Shown here in pieces: positions 51,611 through 64,000 of a stretch of DNA of 64,000 bases. Position 1 is the stretch's first letter; every line of letters begins with the position of its first letter. The DNA lies in NCBI GenBank assembly GCA_963693365.1, contig CAVNZM010000010.1, forward strand, positions 620,001 to 684,000, given 5' to 3'. This stretch comes from Amoebidium appalachense. Lineage: Eukaryota > Ichthyosporea. The notes under the pieces were generated by a model. The model made no database searches and was not told the origin of the DNA. It saw only the letters and a list, made by a program, of their open reading frames with translations. Made by a program: the position numbers and the translations under genes.

Positions 51611-51859
51611 CCTTAAGTGATTTCTATTTGTTGAGATGTGTGTGTGTAAAGGGACATGGATATTCAACGTCCTAACAGTCACACGGGAACAAAACCTGAT
51701 GTTGGATAACCTCTTGTTCTGTGGAAGCCGGCACTTAGGTGGAACGTTCTTGCCATGACGCTAAATTTGAAACACGAGCACTACTGAAAGAACTAAACTT
51801 TTTTTACCTGCTAACCGAGCCAGTATGAATGCAGCAAGGGCTGGCTGGTTTGATGGGTG

Positions 51860-53265
51860 CGTAGTGAGGTATTTTTGAAGGGGGGGGGAGGGCAGGTGGG
51901 AGGCATAGCCTAAGGGGCAGAGGGGTAGAGAAGGGAGGAGAAGGGGGGGGGGGGGGGGAGGGGACAGGGGGGAGGAGGGGGGGGAGGGGGGGGGATGATG
52001 AATGAGGATACCTGTAGGCAACGAACTCGTCCTGTGTTGAAGAGTATAGTGTTTATTTTTGCAAGTGAAAAATGTCGGGGCTCCAAATCATTTTCTGGCT
52101 TTGTGAAATTTATGAAGGCACACTGCATCTCCCCCAACCTTCCCCCTGTCCCCCTATCATCCCTTATAAACTCCAGGGGGCCCCCGTTCCCTCCAACTAC
52201 ACTCCCCTGCCCCCCTCCCCCCTCCCCCCTCCCCCCTCCCCCCCTCCCCCCCCCTCCCCCCTCCCTCCCTTCTTTTCCTAGGCCTCTTAACACAAACATT
52301 ATTTCCAAATCGTATCATTTAAGCCGAGCCCCCTCACTTACCCCTTCCTCCTCCCCCTCCCTCCCCCCCCCCCCCCCCTCCCCCCCCCCCCCCCGGCCCT
52401 TCCCAACCCTCCCCCTCTCCCCCTCCCCCCCCCCCCCCCCCCCCCCCCCCCACAAACGAAAAAAAAAAGAAAGAAAAAGAAAAAAAGAAAGAAGAAGAAG
52501 AAGAAGACCAACGGGGGGGGGGGGGGGGGGGGGGGGGGAGGGGGGGGGAGAAGAAAAGAGGAACGGAGCAGAAAATAACAGAAAAGTACAGCTTGCATTG
52601 ACTTTTGGGCCAAATAGCCACACGTAGCTGCGCTGTGATATGCCGCATCATTCACTTGAATGCTCAACCGTGATGCGCATATCCAGTAAATGGCAGTGAT
52701 AAAAGTATTCGATTTTATTGGAACCCCCTCCCCCCCCCCTTGCGCATGCCCCCCCCCCCCCCCCCCTTCCCCCCCGGCGCATGCCTCCCCCCCCCTCCCC
52801 CCCCCCCCCCCTCCCCCCTCCCCTCAACCCTCCCTCCAACCTTCTACCCCCTATGGATTGTTGTGTGGGAATTTCATTATCGATCGAATCATCCTTTGCT
52901 ACCCCCGGGCTGTCCGATATGTACCATCATCCAACAACAAGAGCCCCCCCCTCCCCCCCCCCCCCCCCTCCCCCCTCCCCCCCACACAGAAAAAAAAAAA
53001 AAAAAAAAAAGCAAACACATGTGCGCACACACCGGACACGCGTGCGTCACGCGCACACGCACACGCACACGCACACGCACACACACACGCACACACACAC
53101 GCACACGCACATGCACACGCACACGCACACGCACACGCACACGCACACGCACACGCACACGCGCACGCGCACGCACACGCACACGCACACGCACACGCAC
53201 ACACACAGGCACACACACACACAGGCACACACTGACACACACACCCACACACACACCCACACACA

Positions 53266-53303
<38 letters not shown>

Positions 53304-53420
53304 AAAACAAAAAAAAAAACGCATTCCTTGCAGAAACACCTCGTTGTGTGTTTGAAAAGGGAGCGATAATTTGTGGTGGTGGCCAGATCGGGTGGTAGTG
53401 GTGGTGGTAGGAGGGCAGGG
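51860..53420. other. Intergenic, G, C and (CACACG)n tracts
   Basis: G-rich sequence at 51880-51993, C-rich at 52204-52275, poly-C then A-rich at about 52428-52470, poly-G at about 52515-52547, and (CACACG)n/(CA)n at 53044-53298. No gene is seen. Confidence 0.65.
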
Positions 53421-53524
53421 GGGGAATAGTGTTCAAAATCACGCACACCCGCTAATTAAGTAAATCAAAATACACCCAAGCGGAAGTGCTCGCGAGAATG
53501 CACGAAGGAAAGGTGTCTGTGACG

Positions 53525-53563
<39 letters not shown>

Positions 53564-53580
53564 CCCTCCTTCTACCCCTT

Positions 53581-53662
53581 CATCCTCCTTCCCCTCCTCC
53601 CCCCTCCCTTTCCTCCCTCCCTCCCCCATAGACAGTTTTTTTTTCCCTTTCTTTTTTTGCTT

Positions 53663-53693
<31 letters not shown>

Positions 53694-53820
53694 CCTCCTC
53701 CCCTCCCCTCCCCCTCCCTTTCCTCCCTCCCTCCCCCATAGACAGTTTTTTTTTCCCTTTCTTTTTTGCTTTCCCCCCCCCCCCCCCCCCCCTCCCCCCC
53801 CCCCCCCCCCCCCCCTTCTC
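53581..53820. repeat. 120-bp tandem duplication carrying poly-C
   Basis: The block CTCCCTTTCCTCCCTCCCTC, CATAGACAG, T tract, CCCTTTC and poly-C occurs at about 53603-53690 and again at exactly +120. The two copies differ mainly in homopolymer lengths. Confidence 0.85.
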
Positions 53821-53915
53821 CCCCCTTGCCAGTGATGGTCGTGGATGGGTGGTGAATCCGGTGGTAACAATATCACCGGGCTGGGCTGCATATCAACAAA
53901 CTTCAAAGACCTTGG

Positions 53916-54242
53916 AGGGCCTAACCACATCGGCAGAGTCAACTTGCAAATAACAGAATTATTCTGCAAAAAGCAGAATTATTCTGCTTAAAAGCAGAAT
54001 TATTCTGCATAAGCCGAATTACTCTGCTTTTAGCAGAGTGATTCTGCATTTAGCAGAATTAATCTGCTTTAAGCAGATTGATTATGCTGTTTGCAGAGTG
54101 ATCCTGCTTTTAGCAGAATGATTCTGCTTTTGCAGAATAGTTCTGCTTTTAGCAGAAACAATCTGCTAGATGCAGAATTATTCTGCAAAAGCAGAGTAAT
54201 TCTGCTCGGAGCAAGTTAACTCAGCCGATGTGGTTGGGCCCT
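53916..54242. mobile_element. Palindrome-array TIR element (family B), 327-bp copy
   Basis: Termini AGGGCCTAACCACATCGGC and, inverted, GATGTGGTTGGGCCCT. The perfect flanking direct repeat CCTTGG is at 53910-53915 and 54243-54248. The interior is a run of GCAGAATNATTCTGC-type units. Confidence 0.93.
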
Positions 54243-54559
54243 CCTTGGCATCAATACATAAAGTATTTCTTCAGAGCATTTTCGTTTTTATATTATTGTT
54301 CATTACAGTTCATATCTGGCTGTTATTTTATCAATACGAAAAAAGAAAAAAAAAGATTTAAGTTTGGGTACCAGCCCCAAATAAATCGCCGCTGTTGTTG
54401 ATTTACATTTCAGACTTAGCCCACTGCCCCGATGATACCTACAAAACCCACTTGTGCACTGAGATAGCATTATTATATAACTTTTATCAATTGCAAGATC
54501 ACGGTGAGACTAAAATGCAGCTGTAATACCTAAAAACCACCAAATAAGCACTCCGAATT

Positions 54560-55273
54560 TTAGTTGAGCAAAGCAGCAACCAGGGCAGCAGCAGCAGCAA
54601 CCAGCGTAGGAACAACCTTCCCCCCAACATTAGCTACGTTCTTGCTTGCAGCCGCATGGGCTGAAATTTCCTCCACGCTCTTAGGGTCAGCATACACAAC
54701 ACTGGGCTCAACAGGAACAATTTTGGTGGGCTCAGGAGCAACTGTTACGGTGCTTGTGGGAATGGCGGGCTTTTCCGTTGTTGATGCCGTTCTGGGCTTG
54801 ACGTTTTCCGTGGTGGTAGTGGTGGTGGTGGTGGTGGTGGGTGGATCAACAATAATAGGAACATCGACGTTCTGAGCAATAACAGCGTTGGCACCCATGA
54901 AAGAGGTCTTACCGTATGTGAGGGTAACACCTTCGAGCGTGGTGCACTGAACGCACTCACCGAAGGGAAGAGAAAGGGTTCCCCCTGGGAAGCAAGGGAG
55001 GTCGGTTGGAACGGGAACTGCACACGTGTTGTCGGCGAAGAGGCTAACCTTAACTCCGTCAGCGGAGACGTTAATCTTGGTGTAGCCCTTAATACCGCCC
55101 ATTTCTGCAGTTATGGGAGAGCACCCGCTCGACGTGGTTTCCACGGGAATGCAGAGGTTGGCTTCGGCGCATTCTAGGTCATTCCCTCCGAATTTTTGAG
55201 AGAAACAGACTGAGTTGGTGGCGGCATAGATGGAGGAGGCACCAACAGCGGCAATAACAGCGGACTTGAACAT
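54560..55273 (-). CDS. Secreted mucin-like surface protein, probably GPI-anchored, 237 aa
   Basis: A single exon, ATG at 55273 with A-rich context (GCAAAAATG) and a TATA box about 122 bases upstream. Residues 1-17 are a signal peptide (MFKSAVIAAVGASSIYA). The next 120 residues form a cysteine-containing domain (eight or so Cys, including ECVQC). Then comes a Thr/Pro-rich stalk with a run of ten Thr and PTSTVTVAPEPTKIVPVEP, likely O-glycosylated. The C-terminus is a short hydrophobic tail (VVPTLVAAAAALVAALLN) after small residues (NVGG), the layout of a GPI-anchor signal. I recognise no named family. Cell-surface or cell-wall location is inferred from architecture. Confidence 0.85.
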   Translation of the reverse strand: MFKSAVIAAVGASSIYAATNSVCFSQKFGGNDLECAEANLCIPVETTSSGCSPITAEMGGIKGYTKINVSADGVKVSLFADNTCAVPVPTDLPCFPGGTLSLPFGECVQCTTLEGVTLTYGKTSFMGANAVIAQNVDVPIIVDPPTTTTTTTTTTENVKPRTASTTEKPAIPTSTVTVAPEPTKIVPVEPSVVYADPKSVEEISAHAAASKNVANVGGKVVPTLVAAAAALVAALLN

Positions 55274-55393
55274 TTTTGCGGATGTTAAAGTGTATTTGTA
55301 CAGTCGGTTTGTTTTTGTGCTGGCGTGGAGTTAGCTGTTTTGCGTGTGTGCGTTGCTGTTGATCGTTCTGGAGAATGAAATGGGTGACGCTTG

Positions 55394-55458
55394 TTTATAT
55401 ACCCCTGCTGCTTGCCCCCGATTGGTTAGAGTTGGCGATATTGTCAAAACATGATTGG
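55394..55458 (-). promoter_or_regulatory. TATA box and two CCAAT boxes of the 54560-55273 gene
   Basis: On the minus strand TATATAAA is at 55401-55394, with CCAAT at 55425-55421 and 55458-55454. TATA-to-ATG distance (about 120 bases) is almost the same as for the secreted gene at 15129. Confidence 0.7.
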
Positions 55459-57325
55459 CGCGAATGATCTGTTCTAGAGTAGTACAAAATAAAAGGAAAA
55501 AAAGAAACGAAAGAATGGATGAAGAGGGTAAACCAAGATGAGTGTTGAAATTATGTCATGCTTATAGCTTCTCTCATTCTATCATGTATCATATTCTTTC
55601 AACACCATTGTCAATCGCTCGCACACTAGCTTCGCACACTCACATCCGACTGACGGACGCGGCATACTAGTAGGCGATCATAATGATCACGGCGCAGCTG
55701 CTTGCATGTAGGATAGCCATCTATTTGCCGCGCTCTATTGCGTCCTGGTGATTGGGGCATCTAACGTTGAGCTCCGTCGCTAGATCCGCTAGTCCGCGCC
55801 GAAACGCGTGCACTGCGAAGGCAGTTCTCGACTAGTTAATTAATATTTGAGCTCGGCTGTCACATCGGCATCACGAGACAATGCGCAAAAGCCTAAAACA
55901 CAAACACATGATGCAGCTTTTACTGTACCAACCACGAGAGTGGTGGTGCACGTGGTGCCGCGCACGCGCGGGGGGAGGGGGGGGGGGGGGGGGGGGGGAA
56001 TCTCCGGAGATCTGTGTGTGTGCCGTTCAATGGGGAGGGAGGGGCAGGCTATTATTACGGGAACCGTACCCTTATCGATATCAGAAGGTTATTCCCCCCC
56101 CCCCCCCACCACCACCACCACCACCACCCCGCGCCCGCGCACCCACCCACCCAAAACACAAACACACACACAAACAGATAACTTGTGCACATACATACAC
56201 AGACACAGACACAGACACACACACGCACACAGACACATGGCACAATTCCCTGCATACTGGAATATGCACGTGATCTCATAAACCAGCACATCTGCCACAC
56301 ATTGCGACCTCGCTGGTATCGCCACTGCAGTATCCTAAGGCTGCGAAGATTGTGATAACATGCTTTTTACTGTGTCTCACGTACAACCAGTTTTTAATCC
56401 AATATATATATTCACAGCATTCAGGGGGAATCGCACCACTGCATGCATGACGCGTACATATGCTCATCTAAACACAAGGTCTATGAACTGAAGTTTCATA
56501 GTAAATTATCATGTGACTGAAATACTGTATATACTAGAAACCCAATTGGAACCGAGATAATCTAAAGCAAGCGTTTACGAAAAACTTGACAAAAAATGCC
56601 AGAAATAACTTGGAAATTCAGAAAGCACCGCCAACAAAACATTCAGAATTACTGTCCCAGCATGAAACACTGTATCCCCCGCACATTAATGAATGTCACA
56701 CGTCACGCTCTCTCTCTGTCCTCTGATTGACATTAAAAACAAACCCACGCACAACATTCATGAAACAGCTACTGGCTAAGTTTGCCGGCCCGCCACAACG
56801 TATCTCATAAGAACCACAATCCACCCTCTCCCCTCCCTTCGCCCCCCCTCCCTTCGCCCCCCCCCCCCCCCTCCCCTTCCCCCCCCCCCCCCCCCCCCCC
56901 CCCCCCTTCCCCCCCCCCCCTTTTCGCCCTCTCCCTAGAGGAGCAAAGAAAAAATAATACACTTACAGAATGTTACTGTAAATCTTGAACGTTGCTTCAT
57001 GATACAAAATCCATCAAATGATGTGAAGGCAAGGCAACGTCATAGGCAGCCGAAAACAGAAGAAAAAAACAAAAAAAAAAAAACAAGACGCATAAAAAAA
57101 AAAGAAAGGAAGGAAGAGAAAAGGGGGGAAAAAAGGAAAAAATCTAGGGGCAAAAAAAAAAAAAGGAAAAAAAAAAAGAAAGAAAAAGAAAGGCCCCTAC
57201 CCGCCAACCCAACCCCATGAATAAAATAGGGAATACCCGTATGCAAACCGGACACTCCAAATCCTCCAATCATATCTTGGTGTTTTCTAGAGCATTGCAA
57301 AATGAGGGTTTCTTGCAGCCACTCT
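55459..57325. other. Intergenic, nothing recognised beyond low complexity
   Basis: Poly-G at 55976-55998, poly-C with (CCA)n at 56094-56128, CA-rich at 56157-56240, C-rich at 56840-56935, and A-rich at 57060-57195. The CG-rich unique stretch 55620-55870 shows no domain-bearing frame. Confidence 0.5.
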
Positions 57326-63000
<5,675 letters not shown>

Positions 63001-63070
63001 CTGAAAGAGAGAAATGGAGGGGGGGAAAAAAAAAAAAGGAAGAGAGAGAGAGAGAGAGAGAAAGAAACGC

Positions 63071-63111
<41 letters not shown>

Positions 63112-63556
63112 GATGTATGCGTTAGAGGGTTGGAAACATGGAGGAGACAACAAAGAGCAACAAAAAAGCGTCACACAAGTGGGAAACCCAAAATCAAGCA
63201 ATTTGAGCGTGCAGGCAGAACCACTTAAACAGAGCCCATCATCAGGGGGGTTCCTATGCCTCCGCAAAAGCATGGGTTTCGACTCTTTAACCTCTCACGT
63301 GTGGTTCCCAACCCATACTTTGTTTCAACAGCAATAGACGAGTCCACCCATCTTGGAGAAGAAGAGGATGAGAAGAAGGGGGAAAGGAGGAACACCGAAG
63401 AGAAAGTGGGAACGAAAAGAAACCATGGGGGGATTGGGGGGGGGAAAGGGGGGAGGGGGGGGGGGGACGAAGGAGCGTGTGGGTAGATCAAAAATGAAGC
63501 CTTCGTCAAACCGCAAACATGGTACAACCGGTAACTATCAAAATATTGGGAGCCAG

Positions 63557-63594
<38 letters not shown>

Positions 63595-63637
63595 ACACCA
63601 CCACCACCACACCACCACCACAACCCAAAAAAAAAAG

Positions 63638-63681
<44 letters not shown>

Positions 63682-64000
63682 AAATTGATAAACAACCTGT
63701 GTGTCCCCCTTCCATCACCATCCCACGGTCACCCATGTACGACGAACACAGCCATCCCATAAACAAACATATCCATCCCCCCACCCTCCCCTACCCCCCA
63801 CCCCTCTTCCCTCCCTTCTTAAACACACACACACACACACGCTTACAGATAGGGAGACACCCACGTTAACACACATGCAGCAACCCTTAGCCACATTCAC
63901 GCATGCACCCCCCCGGCCCCCCCGCCCCCCCCCCCCCCCCTCCTCACCCCATCCCTCCGCCCCCCTCACCCCAGCCCCCCCCCCCCCCCCCCCCCCATCC
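63001..64000. other. Right edge: upstream intron of the Sel1 gene, low-complexity tracts
   Basis: (GA)n at 63043-63064, poly-G at 63072-63110, G-rich at 63425-63470, poly-C at 63557-63592, (AT)n at 63641-63679, and C-rich to the end. No further Sel1 exon could be recognised before the window ends. Confidence 0.55.

Overview
The window is nuclear DNA of a eukaryote. Genes have canonical GT-AG introns. Two short genes have TATA and CCAAT boxes. LINE, SINE and several cut-and-paste element families are present. Gene content (chained single-domain globins, an ACSL-type acyl-CoA synthetase, a Sel1-repeat protein, a KCTD/SPRY pseudogene, a mucin-like GPI-type surface protein) would fit a unicellular eukaryote, but the lineage cannot be fixed from sequence alone. 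Intergenic and intronic DNA is unusually rich in long poly-G/poly-C runs, (CA)n/(GT)n and (CT)n.

Layout. 0.65-8.7 kb (+): a seven-exon gene for a protein of about 1,360 residues with a coiled-coil N-terminus and five globin domains in series; only the first two keep the proximal histidine, and exon 4 needs a one-base frame correction. 8.7-15 kb: microsatellites, a (GT)n/(CA)n palindrome, two copies of a small TIR element with 9-bp target duplications, and a 607-bp tRNA-derived SINE with a 15-bp target duplication. 15.1-15.8 kb (+): an intronless secreted Cys-rich protein with TATA and CCAAT boxes. 15.8-25.4 kb: no gene; low-complexity tracts and copies of a dispersed repeat that begins with a poly-G tract. 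25.4-30.7 kb (-): a three-exon long-chain acyl-CoA synthetase. 30.7-36 kb: no gene. 36.1-39.5 kb (-): a LINE ORF with an in-frame duplicated RT block. 40.2-42.1 kb (+): a decayed KCTD-type BTB/SPRY gene, split by a second, 5'-truncated LINE. 42-54 kb: four copies of a palindrome-filled TIR element with 6-bp target duplications, more poly-G repeats, and microsatellites. 54.6-55.3 kb (-): a secreted, probably GPI-anchored mucin-like protein. 57.3-63.0 kb (-): the 3' part of a Sel1-repeat gene whose 5' end lies beyond the window.

The genes do not form an operon or an obvious pathway. The main biology is (i) the chained globin, (ii) introns whose splice sites lie in GT/CA microsatellites, and (iii) several apparently lineage-specific mobile element families whose boundaries are set here by target duplications read directly from the sequence.
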